A stretch of DNA of 7,209 bases from JAPSGM01 sp036556985 (GCA_036556985.1 DATBIK010000003.1:1-7209); one strand, 5' to 3'; positions 1 through 6,074 are shown, numbered from the stretch's first letter. Made by a program: numbers and translations. Notes: generated by a model from the letters alone, not told the origin.

Positions 1-1425
1 CTCCTCGAGGCGGACCAGGCCGTGCATCCGGTCGAAGGCGATCCGGTTGCCGCCCGCCGCGCGGGCCGACGCCAGCGCCTCGTCGGCAGCGGCCAGGAGC
101 TCCTCGTCGGTGAGGCCCATCCCGGCGCGCATGAAGGCCACGCCGATCGAGACGCGCACCACGACTTCGCCCGCGCTCGTGCCGATCGGCCGGGACAGGA
201 TCCGGCTCCTCAGCGCATCGGCAAAGGTGGCGGCGCCGGTCTCGTCGGTGTGCGGGAGCAGCGCCAGGAAGCTGTCGCCGCCCACCCGGCCCAGGGCATC
301 GGCGCTGCGCATGCGCAGCCGAAGGCGGAGCGCGACCTCTTGGAGGACCTCGTCGCCGACCGCCAGGCCGTGGTCGCGGTTGATGCCGGCGAACCCGTCC
401 AGGTCGAGGAGGAGCACCGCCACCGGGTGCGGGTAGCGGCGCGCCTCGCCTGCCTCGATCTTCAGCCGATCCAGGATCGCGCGACGTGTCGCGACCCCGG
501 TCAGCTGGTCGACGGCGGCCGCCTGCACGATCTCGCTCCGCTGGACCTCGATCGTGCGGCGGGCCTGCATGAGCTCCTCGATCGTGCCGCGCAGCTCACG
601 CGCCAGGCGCATCGTCTCCTCGCGGGCGGTGAGCGCGGCGGGAACGTCGAGCGCGTCGGTCGGTTCGGCCGCGTCGCGGACGGGGGGCGCCGCGGGGACG
701 GTCGGACCGTTAGCCGTGGCACGGGCCGGCGCGCGGCCGCGCGCGTAGGCTTGCGTGCCGGCCGCGAGCGCCACGAGCCCCAGGATGACCTCCACCGACC
801 CGGTCCGGGACGCGGCCAGTGCGGCCAGCCCGGCCGCGGTGAGCCCGGCCGCCAGCATCGGCCCGGGGACGGCACTGGCCGCGACGAGCGCCGCGGCGAC
901 GCCCATGAGCCATGGCCACAGGCCGCCTGCCGCCGGCAGGAGCACGGCCGCGGCGGCCGCTGCCTCGATGACGAGAAAGACGACGAGCCACGTCGCGATC
1001 GGGCTGGGTCGCTCCACTCGTCCGGTGGCCGACTCCCGCGCCAGCTGCGCCGCGAGGACGAGCGCCCCGGCGCCGATGGCGGCGGGAACGAGGCCGGTGT
1101 CTGGGAACGCTGTCCCGGCCGGCAGGGGACCGAGCGTCCGCAGCGTCGCCACGCCGAGCCCGACGGCCAGGAGGGCCAGCGCGGTGGCCCGGGCGATGTC
1201 GAGCAGGCTGCCATGTCGCAAGCCGCGCTCGAGGGACACAAGGGTTGCAGCCGCCACGGCGATCGCCGTCGTGGCCCCCGCGGCGGGCAGGAGCCAGGCC
1301 AGCCCGTGCTCGCCCGGGACGAGCGCCGGGAAGAGGCGCAGCAGCGCGACGCCGGCGGGTGCCAGCATCACCATCGCCGCGCCCGTCGCGAGCGCGGTGG
1401 CATCGGGCCTGGGGTATCTGTCCAC
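1..1425 (-). CDS. Membrane-anchored GGDEF-domain protein with degenerate GGDSF motif (C-terminus cut by window edge)
   Basis: Reading the minus strand from a GTG at 1425 gives 475 residues open to the window edge. Residues about 9-227 hold roughly eight hydrophobic stretches (near 9-30, 42-63, 74-96, 112-129, 143-163, 169-186, 190-205, 211-227), so the sensor part is an integral membrane domain. A charged helical linker (about 263-304) leads into a GGDEF domain starting at VDQLTG (305-310). The first metal Asp is kept (D341 in DLDGF), as are N349, D358 and R380. The signature reads GGDSF (382-386) instead of GGDEF, the usual FK is FA, ND is NR, and GH is GL. An RxxD motif (RSAD, 373-376) sits exactly five residues before GGDSF, the position of the c-di-GMP inhibitory site. 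GGDEF domains make c-di-GMP from two GTP; the altered residues suggest weak or no synthesis and possibly c-di-GMP binding instead. Only a short tail should be missing. The start is uncertain: ATGs at 1374 and 1368 are alternatives. Confidence 0.88.
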   Translation of the reverse strand, partial: MDRYPRPDATALATGAAMVMLAPAGVALLRLFPALVPGEHGLAWLLPAAGATTAIAVAAATLVSLERGLRHGSLLDIARATALALLAVGLGVATLRTLGPLPAGTAFPDTGLVPAAIGAGALVLAAQLARESATGRVERPSPIATWLVVFLVIEAAAAAAVLLPAAGGLWPWLMGVAAALVAASAVPGPMLAAGLTAAGLAALAASRTGSVEVILGLVALAAGTQAYARGRAPARATANGPTVPAAPPVRDAAEPTDALDVPAALTAREETMRLARELRGTIEELMQARRTIEVQRSEIVQAAAVDQLTGVATRRAILDRLKIEAGEARRYPHPVAVLLLDLDGFAGINRDHGLAVGDEVLQEVALRLRLRMRSADALGRVGGDSFLALLPHTDETGAATFADALRSRILSRPIGTSAGEVVVRVSIGVAFMRAGMGLTDEELLAAADEALASARAAGGNRIAFDRMHGLVRLEE

Positions 1426-1443
1426 TCTGGTCCCGGGTGGTGC

Positions 1444-1463
1444 GAACGTGCACCGCAACGTTC
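1444..1463. repeat. Short inverted repeat GAACGT...ACGTTC in divergent control region
   Basis: GAACGT at 1444-1449 is matched by its reverse complement ACGTTC at 1458-1463 with 8 bases between. It lies inside the 5' untranslated region inferred for the GGDEF gene. It could be an operator half-site pair or chance. Confidence 0.35.
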
Positions 1464-1465
1464 CG

Positions 1466-1485
1466 GCCGCCGCCCGGGCGGCGGC
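1466..1485. repeat. Perfect 20-bp GC palindrome between divergent genes
   Basis: The sequence centred on CCCGGG at 1473-1478 is a perfect palindrome for ten bases on each side. It lies just downstream of the minus-strand TACTAT box at 1492-1487, so it would fall at or right after the transcription start of the GGDEF gene, and it is about 50 bp upstream of the plus-strand start at 1534. It may be a regulator site or form a hairpin in the leader; GC-rich palindromes also arise by chance in such DNA. Confidence 0.5.
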
Positions 1486-1486
1486 A

Positions 1487-1492
1487 ATAGTA
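1487..1492 (-). promoter_or_regulatory. Candidate -10 box (TACTAT) for the GGDEF gene
   Basis: On the minus strand the hexamer TACTAT fits the TAnnnT -10 consensus and stands out in GC-rich surroundings. No convincing -35 is visible. It would give a leader of about 55 nt before the GTG at 1425, containing the palindrome at 1466-1485. Confidence 0.4.
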
Positions 1493-1520
1493 CGAACGGG
1501 CGCCGCGGCATCGGCTCGCC

Positions 1521-1526
1521 TATCCT
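1521..1526 (+). promoter_or_regulatory. Candidate -10 box (TATCCT), leaderless start
   Basis: TATCCT ends 7 nt before the ATG at 1534 and no Shine-Dalgarno sequence lies between. Transcription would start at or next to the start codon, giving a leaderless mRNA. No -35 is recognisable. Confidence 0.45.
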
Positions 1527-1533
1527 GCGGCGC

Positions 1534-1881
1534 ATGCCGGTCCAGCACGTCATGTCGCGCGCGCGCTTCCTCGAGCTCACCGATGGGCTCATCGTTGAGG
1601 GCGAGGCGATCGTCGCCGAGCCGGACTGGGCTCGCTTTCGCCACTGGCTGCTGAACTCGGACGAGCTGCTCGAGAAGGTGTGGGGCCGGATGGACCGATA
1701 CCACCTCGCCTGGCTGAACGTCGGCCGTGACTCCGCGCCGCCCGGCACGTCCCTGGACGACGCGGGCACGCGCCGCTTCGTGGCCGAGGTCGCCGGCGCG
1801 AAGCTGGCCGTGCTGCGTACGATGAGGACCGCCGTCGCGCAGCGCGGCTGGACCCTGCTCAGCGACAGCGAGGAAGATTGA
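1534..1881 (+). CDS. Small conserved-looking protein of unknown function (115 aa), paired with deacetylase
   Basis: I do not recognise a family. The protein is soluble, with no signal peptide or membrane segment, and looks mostly helical: an N-terminal amphipathic part (FLELTDGLIVEGEAIV), a Trp/Leu-rich middle (WARFRHWLLNSDELLEKVWG, then YHLAWLNVG), and a C-terminal helix (about 85-107) followed by an acidic tail SDSEED. The open frame extends far upstream, but that part is antisense to the GGDEF gene; the start at 1534 is chosen because it follows a TATCCT box and leaves the divergent control region free. ATG 1552 is a possible alternative. Its stop is 6 nt before the deacetylase start, so the two are very probably co-transcribed. 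That pairing is the only functional hint. Confidence 0.7.
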   Translation: MPVQHVMSRARFLELTDGLIVEGEAIVAEPDWARFRHWLLNSDELLEKVWGRMDRYHLAWLNVGRDSAPPGTSLDDAGTRRFVAEVAGAKLAVLRTMRTAVAQRGWTLLSDSEED

Positions 1882-1887
1882 GGACCG

Positions 1888-2622
1888 ATGACCCACCATC
1901 GACCCGACGACCACACCGGCGGACTGGCGGCCGTGCTGGCCCATCCCGACGACGAGAGCTTCGGCTGTGCCGGGGCGCTGGCCCTGGCCCACGATGCCGG
2001 ACGGGTGGTGCGGCTGCTCGTCGTCACCCGCGGCGAGGCGGGTCAGGCGCCGGGCGAGGACGACCCGAACTTCGCCGATCTGCGCGAGGACGAGCTGCGC
2101 TGCGCCGCGGGCAAGATCGGCTTCACCGAGGTGACCGTGCTCGAGGGCTACCCCGACGGCGGCGTGGCCGACATGCCCTTCGCACAGCTCGTCGACGAGA
2201 TCGCCGCCTGGCTCGGCGACCGGCGCCCGAACGCGGTGATCACCTTCGGCACCCACGGCATCACCGGCCACCCCGACCACGTCGTCGTCGGCTCGGCGAC
2301 GCGCTGGGCGGTCGAGCGCCTGGCGGAGTCGGGGATCGCGCCGCACGCGGTGTACGTCATGGCCCCGGTCTTCGGGCCGGGGACGAAGCGCTACGACCTC
2401 TCCCCGGAGGAAGGCGCCGCGACCCACCGCATCGACATCACCCCGGTGGCGGGACGCAAGATCGCCGCGCTCGCCTGCCACGCGTCGCAGCCGGACGCGA
2501 AGCAGGAGGCGGCCGAGGTGCAGGCTCTGCTCGACGCCGAGGGCGTCCTGTACGAGGGCTACACCCGCGTCCGCCCGGCCGTCCCCGCACCGCATCCGAA
2601 GTTCGACACGCGCCTGGTTTGA
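1888..2622 (+). CDS. PIG-L/LmbE family zinc-dependent deacetylase
   Basis: The 244-aa product has the hallmarks of the PIG-L (LmbE-like) family, metal-dependent amidohydrolases that remove acetyl groups from N-acetylglucosamine conjugates; relatives include MshB (mycothiol), BshB (bacillithiol), and antibiotic or lipid-linked GlcNAc deacetylases. Visible motifs are AHPDDE (18-23), carrying metal-binding His and Asp and the catalytic Asp, TRGEAG (47-52), and GHPDH (127-131) with the further metal-binding His. There is no signal peptide, so it should be cytoplasmic. The length is normal for the family. The ATG is 6 nt after the stop of the unknown gene upstream, with AGGA at 1881-1884 very close to the start and AGGAAG at 1871-1876 as another ribosome-binding option. 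The substrate cannot be told from sequence; no glycosyltransferase or thiol-pathway partner is in the window. Confidence 0.92.
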   Translation: MTHHRPDDHTGGLAAVLAHPDDESFGCAGALALAHDAGRVVRLLVVTRGEAGQAPGEDDPNFADLREDELRCAAGKIGFTEVTVLEGYPDGGVADMPFAQLVDEIAAWLGDRRPNAVITFGTHGITGHPDHVVVGSATRWAVERLAESGIAPHAVYVMAPVFGPGTKRYDLSPEEGAATHRIDITPVAGRKIAALACHASQPDAKQEAAEVQALLDAEGVLYEGYTRVRPAVPAPHPKFDTRLV

Positions 2623-2644
2623 GCCGTCCGCAATTTCAGCGTCA

Positions 2645-2774
2645 GGTAACTAACGGACACGCGCAGCCTCCTCGGCGCTCAACCGATGTCCGAGAATTGC
2701 CGGAAATAGCACATCTCGACCTTGAAGTGCCAGGGCGCCGGCCCATGAGGAGCTCATCTTGACCGTTAGTTACC
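2645..2774. repeat. 130-bp element bounded by 15-bp inverted repeats (possible MITE or paired operator)
   Basis: The left end at 2645-2659 and the right end at 2760-2774 are inverted copies agreeing at 14 of 15 positions: GGTAACTAACGG is perfect, followed by one mismatch and two more pairs. The 106 bases between the perfect 12-bp arms contain about 61% G+C by hand count, lower than the neighbouring genes, and no credible gene. A weak inner inverted repeat (GATGT 2685-2689 with ACATC 2711-2715) is present. I see no clear target-site duplication. It may be a small non-autonomous mobile element, two copies of a regulator site in opposite orientation, or the ends of a structured RNA. Confidence 0.6.
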
Positions 2775-2797
2775 CGTGCCCCAAATCGGGTACCCGT
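2771..2797. repeat. TACCCGT direct repeats with CGGGTACCCG palindrome
   Basis: TACCCGT occurs at 2771-2777 and 2791-2797, 20 bp apart (about two helical turns). The second copy is part of the palindrome CGGGTACCCG at 2787-2796. They lie about 60 bp upstream of the DUF59 -10 box, where an operator or activator site could sit. The first copy overlaps the right inverted repeat of the 2645-2774 element. Confidence 0.4.
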
Positions 2798-2849
2798 AGC
2801 CAGGACCCGGGCGGGCCCGCCTGCGCGGCGGGGCATCGGTCCTAATCCT

Positions 2850-2858
2850 TGGTAGACT
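2850..2858 (+). promoter_or_regulatory. Extended -10 promoter (TGG-TAGACT), near-leaderless
   Basis: TAGACT at 2853-2858 is preceded by TGG, which matches the extended -10 pattern TGn. It ends 9 nt before the ATG at 2868, so the transcript would have a leader of only a few bases. No -35 hexamer is recognisable, as is usual for extended -10 promoters. Confidence 0.5.
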
Positions 2859-2867
2859 GGTCGGGAT

Positions 2868-3158
2868 ATGACGATCGACTCGAACCTCGGCAAGGTCGAC
2901 GAGGTGATGACCGCGCTCTACGACATCCACGATCCGGAGATCGGGATGAGCATCGTCGACCTCGACCTCATCAAGAACGTCGAGATCGGCGCGGACGGCG
3001 CGCCGACCGAGATCAAGATGGTGCTCACCACCCCGTTCTGCCCGTGGGCCGGCGAGCTGATCCAGACGGTGAAGCAGAAGACCGAGGAAGTCGTGGGGCC
3101 GCCCGTGAAGGTCACCCTGCTGGCCGACCGCTGGGAGCCGCCCCCGGGTCTGTTCTGA
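2868..3158 (+). CDS. MIP18/DUF59 family protein (metal-sulfur cluster assembly factor type)
   Basis: The 96-aa product is a single DUF59 (MIP18, formerly FeS_assembly_P) domain of full length. The family signature DPEIGMSIVDLDLIKNV spans 22-38, TTPFCPWAGELIQTV lies at 54-68 with the conserved Cys at 58, and the C-terminus ends in the typical RWEPPPGLF. Relatives include SufT in Fe-S cluster biogenesis, PaaD in phenylacetate degradation and the eukaryotic CIA factor MIP18. In bacteria a stand-alone copy is usually taken to be a cytoplasmic Fe-S maturation helper. No suf genes or phenylacetate genes are in view, so the exact client is unknown. The gene is alone on its transcript, convergent with the response regulator 18 bp downstream. 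Confidence 0.9.
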   Translation: MTIDSNLGKVDEVMTALYDIHDPEIGMSIVDLDLIKNVEIGADGAPTEIKMVLTTPFCPWAGELIQTVKQKTEEVVGPPVKVTLLADRWEPPPGLF

Positions 3159-3163
3159 GGCGC

Positions 3164-3177
3164 GCCGCTCCCGCGGC
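3164..3177. terminator. Possible short hairpin between convergent genes
   Basis: GCCGC (3164-3168) and GCGGC (3173-3177) pair around a TCCC loop in the 18-bp gap between the convergent stops at 3158 and 3177. There is no T-run, so it is at best a weak bidirectional terminator. Confidence 0.25.
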
Positions 3178-3638
3178 TACTCGTTGCGCGTCAGGATGCG
3201 CGCGCTGCCGTCCTCACGGCCGTCTCTCGCCCCCGCCTGACGCTCTTCCCCGAGCTTCAACGCGTTCCTCACCGCGTTCTCCAGCTGCCCGATCGTGAAC
3301 GGCTTCATGACCACCTCGATGCCCTGCTCCATGAGGTAGGCCTCCGCGTCACGCACCTCGTGCGCCGCCGCCGTGCAGGCGACGATCGGTATGGAGACTG
3401 TTTCGGGGTGCATCCGCATCTTCTGGAGCAGCTGCCAGCCCTGGAGCTCGCGGTCGCCGAGGATGAAGTCGACGATGACGAGGTCCGGTCGGATCTCGAC
3501 GATCCGCGACAGCTCGTCGGGCGCGAAGGTCATCAGAGTCACCTCGAAGCCCATGTTTCCTTCCAGGATGTCGCGGAAGAGCTCGAGGATCTCCTTCGTG
3601 TCGTTGATGACCAGGACGCGGGTCGTGCGGTTCGGCAT
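3177..3638 (-). CDS. Receiver-only response regulator
   Basis: The 153-aa product is a CheY-like receiver domain (about residues 7-120) with a hydrophilic, charged tail (121-153) and no DNA-binding or enzymatic output domain. The phosphoacceptor is D57 in PDLVIVDFIL, the switch Thr is T89 in VACTAAA, and the conserved Lys is K112 in VVMKPF. The acidic pair that binds magnesium reads N12-D13 (VLVINDTKE) instead of DD or ED, so one acidic ligand is missing. The usual aromatic switch residue before KPF is a Val. Such proteins work in phosphorelays or by protein contact. No histidine kinase is adjacent, so it is an orphan here. It starts divergently from the adenosyltransferase gene across 50 bp; a poor -10-like TTATTG lies on its strand at 3660-3655. 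Confidence 0.9.
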   Translation of the reverse strand: MPNRTTRVLVINDTKEILELFRDILEGNMGFEVTLMTFAPDELSRIVEIRPDLVIVDFILGDRELQGWQLLQKMRMHPETVSIPIVACTAAAHEVRDAEAYLMEQGIEVVMKPFTIGQLENAVRNALKLGEERQAGARDGREDGSARILTRNE

Positions 3639-3676
3639 GCGGACGCATCGGGTGCAATAAGCGTGCCCCCGCTCGC

Positions 3677-3682
3677 TACCAT
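3677..3682 (+). promoter_or_regulatory. Candidate -10 box (TACCAT), leaderless start
   Basis: TACCAT ends 6 nt before the GTG at 3689, the spacing expected if transcription begins at the first base of the start codon. No Shine-Dalgarno sequence is present. It sits in the 50-bp divergent gap shared with the response regulator. Confidence 0.45.
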
Positions 3683-3688
3683 CGGTGC

Positions 3689-4258
3689 GTGCGCATCTAC
3701 ACCCGCAAGGGCGACTCTGGCACGACCGGCCTCCTGTACGGCGGCGATCGGATCTCGAAGGCCGACCTCCGGACCGATGCCTACGGCACCACCGACGAGG
3801 CCGTCTCCGCCCTCGGCCTGGCGCGGGCGGCGATCGGGACGGCCACGGACCGCACCGAGTCCCGGCTCGCGGCGCTCGCCCTCCGGCTCCAGCGCGAGCT
3901 CTTCGTGGTCGGCGCCGAGCTGGCCACCCACCTCGACCGCCGCAGCCGGCTCGATGCTGGGACGACCCTCGTCACCGAGCCGATGGTGGCCGCCCTCGAG
4001 GCGGAGATCGACGCCCTGGAGGCCGACCACCCGATGCCGGCCGAGTTCGTCCTTCCCGGCGAGTCGATGGCGGGCGCCGCGTTCGACCTGGCACGCACCA
4101 CGGTGCGCCGCGCGGAGCGTCGGGCGGTGGCCCTGGCCGACGTCGGCGGGCTGCCGGAGTCCCAGGTGGTGCCCTACCTGAACCGCCTCGCCGACCTGCT
4201 GTTCGTCATGGCCCGCGCCGCCGATGGCGGGTTCCGCCCCGTGCGGGACGACGAGTAG
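3689..4258 (+). CDS. PduO-type ATP:cob(I)alamin adenosyltransferase
   Basis: This 189-aa protein transfers the adenosyl group of ATP to cob(I)alamin, making adenosylcobalamin, the cofactor of enzymes such as methylmalonyl-CoA mutase and class II ribonucleotide reductase. The N-terminal ATP-binding motif YTRKGDSGTTGL spans 4-15, followed by GTTDEAVSALGLARA (33-47), where the family has GTxDELNS. The C-terminal active-site motifs are RRAER (140-144) and LNRLADLLFVMAR (164-176). This is the PduO/MMAB fold, not CobA/CobO or EutT. Full length, cytoplasmic, probably a trimer as in the family. The GTG start gives exactly the family N-terminus MRIYTRKGD. No B12-dependent enzyme is in the window. The downstream dehydrogenase is 86 bp away with its own strong ribosome-binding site, so co-transcription is possible but unproven. 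Confidence 0.95.
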   Translation: MRIYTRKGDSGTTGLLYGGDRISKADLRTDAYGTTDEAVSALGLARAAIGTATDRTESRLAALALRLQRELFVVGAELATHLDRRSRLDAGTTLVTEPMVAALEAEIDALEADHPMPAEFVLPGESMAGAAFDLARTTVRRAERRAVALADVGGLPESQVVPYLNRLADLLFVMARAADGGFRPVRDDE

Positions 4259-4329
4259 AATTCGGCTGCCGACGAACCCGCCTCCGCGGGGGCTCACCGG
4301 GGCGGAGCACCTCTCGGCGGCGCACTGAC

Positions 4330-4335
4330 AAGGAG
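4330..4335 (+). promoter_or_regulatory. Strong ribosome-binding site (AAGGAG)
   Basis: AAGGAG lies 9 nt before the ATG at 4345 and is the best Shine-Dalgarno sequence in the window. It fixes the dehydrogenase start and contrasts with the neighbouring genes that have none. Confidence 0.75.
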
Positions 4336-4344
4336 ACCCGGACG

Positions 4345-5709
4345 ATGCCCTATGCCGTGACGAATCCCGCCACCGGCGAGACGGTCAGGACGTACGAGAC
4401 GATCAGCGACGCGGAGCTGGAGGCGGCGATCACCGCGGCCGACGAGGCGCATCGGACCTGGTCGAAGTCGACCACGGTCGACGAGCGCGCGTCACTCATC
4501 CGCCGCGTTGCCGAGCTCCATCGCGAGCGGCGCCAGGAGCTGGCGGAGCTCATCGTCCGCGAGATGGGCAAGCCGATCGCGCAGGCGCTCTCCGAGGTCG
4601 ATTTCGCCGCGGACATCTACGAGTACTACGCCGACCACTCGCCGGACTTCCTGAAGGACGAGCCGATCGAGCTGCTCGCCGGCGAGGGCACGGCGGTCAT
4701 CCGCCGCTCGTCGGTCGGCGTGCTGCTCGGCGTCATGCCGTGGAACTTCCCGTACTACCAGGTGGCGCGCTTCGCCGGCCCGAACCTCATCATCGGCAAC
4801 CCGATCCTGCTCAAGCACGCCGGACAGTGCCCCGAATCGGCCGCCGCCATGGAGCGGATGTTCCGCGACGCCGGCTTCCCGCCGGGCGCGTACGTGAACC
4901 TCTACGCGGCGCACGACCAGATCGAGCGCATCATCGCCGACCCACGCGTGCAGGGGGTGTCGCTCACCGGCTCGGAACGAGCCGGCGCCCAGGTCGCCGA
5001 GATCGCCGGCCGCCACCTGAAGAAGGTCGTGCTCGAGCTCGGTGGCTCGGACCCGTTCATCCTGCTCTCGACCGACGACGTCGACGCCGCCGCCCAGGCC
5101 GCCGTCGATGCACGCCTGGACAACAGCGGGCAGTCGTGCAACGCGGCCAAGCGCTTCATCGTCGCCGACGAGCTGTACCAGCCTTTCCTGGAGACGTTCA
5201 CCGCGAAGCTCGCCGCGATCGAGGCGACCGACCCGACGTCGGAGGACTCGGCGCTCGGTCCACTGTCATCGCTGGAGGCTGCGGACCGCCTCGAGGAGCA
5301 GGTCAAGCGCGCGGTGCAGCATGGCGCGAAGCTGGTGCACGGCGGCGGCCGCAACGGCGCGTTCTTCCAGACGACGGTGCTGACCGACGTTACGCCGGAC
5401 AACCCCGCCTCGAAGGAGGAGTTCTTCGGGCCGGTCGCCCAGGTGTACCGCGCCAGGGACGAGGCCGATGCCGTGCGGATCGCGAACGACATCCCGTACG
5501 GCCTCGGCTCGTACGTCTACACCACCGACCAGGAGCAGGCGCTCCGCGTCGCCGACGCCATCGAGGCCGGCATGGTCTTCGTGAACGTCGTCCTCGCGGA
5601 CGGCGCCGAGCTGCCGTTCGGTGGCGTCAAGCGCTCGGGCACCGGACGCGAGATGGGCCGCCTGGGTGCCGACGAGTTCACGAACAAGAAGCTGATCCGC
5701 ATCGGGTAA
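4345..5709 (+). CDS. Succinate-semialdehyde dehydrogenase-type aldehyde dehydrogenase (GabD1/Sad-like)
   Basis: The 454-aa product is a complete aldehyde dehydrogenase that oxidises an aldehyde to the acid with NAD(P)+. It begins with the typical YAVTNPATGETV. MPWNFPYYQ (131-139) carries the oxyanion-hole Asn N134, LTGSE forms part of the cofactor site, LELGGSDPFI has the general base E231, and GQSCNAAKRF has the catalytic Cys C265. EEFFGPVAQVY and LPFGGVKRSGTGRE follow in the usual order. The length and the LLKHA, GGSDPF and AAKRF details resemble the short succinate-semialdehyde dehydrogenases such as mycobacterial GabD1, which feed GABA or 2-oxoglutarate-derived semialdehyde into succinate. 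The second Cys seen in redox-switched E. coli GabD (CVC) is absent. Substrate assignment is inference; another short aldehyde could be used. The open frame runs 220 codons further upstream, but that is antisense-like overlap with the adenosyltransferase, and the AAGGAG site sets the start. Confidence 0.93.
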   Translation: MPYAVTNPATGETVRTYETISDAELEAAITAADEAHRTWSKSTTVDERASLIRRVAELHRERRQELAELIVREMGKPIAQALSEVDFAADIYEYYADHSPDFLKDEPIELLAGEGTAVIRRSSVGVLLGVMPWNFPYYQVARFAGPNLIIGNPILLKHAGQCPESAAAMERMFRDAGFPPGAYVNLYAAHDQIERIIADPRVQGVSLTGSERAGAQVAEIAGRHLKKVVLELGGSDPFILLSTDDVDAAAQAAVDARLDNSGQSCNAAKRFIVADELYQPFLETFTAKLAAIEATDPTSEDSALGPLSSLEAADRLEEQVKRAVQHGAKLVHGGGRNGAFFQTTVLTDVTPDNPASKEEFFGPVAQVYRARDEADAVRIANDIPYGLGSYVYTTDQEQALRVADAIEAGMVFVNVVLADGAELPFGGVKRSGTGREMGRLGADEFTNKKLIRIG

Positions 5710-6074
5710 TCGAGGCGAAGATCGCCGACCGAGTCCCCGGACCGATGGAGCTGTGGGCCGGCCGACCACTCCCTGGCGCGGCTTCGCAACGCGCTGCGGG
5801 ACCGGCCGGCCACCCCTCAACTTCAGCGCGCAGCGCGCACAGCCGCATCTGGCAACGGGCCTCCTCCTCCCGAGCGTGGGCATGTACCTGGCGGTCGGCG
5901 GCATCGTTCGCAGGATCGATCGGGGATCGATCGTGGTGGGGCTTTCCGCGTAGCGATGGTGGCGCGTATCTCTACGGTCGGGGCGGAATCTAGTGGGGCG
6001 ACCGCCTCAGCTGGCCCGATGAGTCTGATCCGCGTTCGCCGTCTATCGGCTGAATCGAACAGTGAGGTGACCCG
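5710..6074. other. 365-bp intergenic region without a credible gene
   Basis: After the dehydrogenase stop I find no gene, tRNA or clear terminator here. GGCCGGCC occurs at 5756-5763 and 5804-5811. A tandem GGATCGATCG repeat lies at 5913-5933. TAnnnT-like TACGGT at 5973-5978 could be a -10 about 100 bp before the VOC gene. A 66-codon open frame from a GTG at 5753 has no ribosome-binding site and no recognisable protein features, and I do not call it. Confidence 0.6.
5913..5933. repeat. Tandem GGATCGATCG repeat
   Basis: GGATCGATCG occurs at 5913-5922 and again at 5924-5933, separated by one G. Each copy contains the self-complementary CGATCG, so the pair could also be read as two adjoining palindromic sites. 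It lies about 140 bp upstream of the VOC gene. Confidence 0.5.

Noticed and set aside
704..719. GACCGTTAG string shared with the right end of the 2645-2774 element
   Set aside because: The match is only nine bases and lies inside the GGDEF coding sequence; probably chance.
22..1533. Long plus-strand open frame (over 500 codons) opposite the GGDEF gene, in frame with the 115-aa gene
   Set aside because: The translation is Arg/Gly/Pro-rich with no domain sense and is antisense to a clear GGDEF gene; high GC removes stop codons. Only the part after 1534 is kept.
2810..2821. GGCGGGCCCGCC palindrome upstream of the DUF59 gene
   Set aside because: Low-complexity GC palindrome with no positional relation to the promoter that I can support.
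4277..4290. Small hairpin CCCGC/GCGGG between the adenosyltransferase and the dehydrogenase
   Set aside because: It has a five-pair stem, no T-run and is expected often in such GC-rich DNA.
3685..4344. In-frame 220-codon upstream extension of the dehydrogenase
   Set aside because: It overlaps the adenosyltransferase in another frame, its translation is Arg/Pro-rich, and AAGGAG marks the start at 4345.
6045..6070. GTTCGATTC-like string on the minus strand resembling a tRNA T-arm
   Set aside because: The flanking bases form only a three-pair stem and no acceptor, D or anticodon arms can be found around it.
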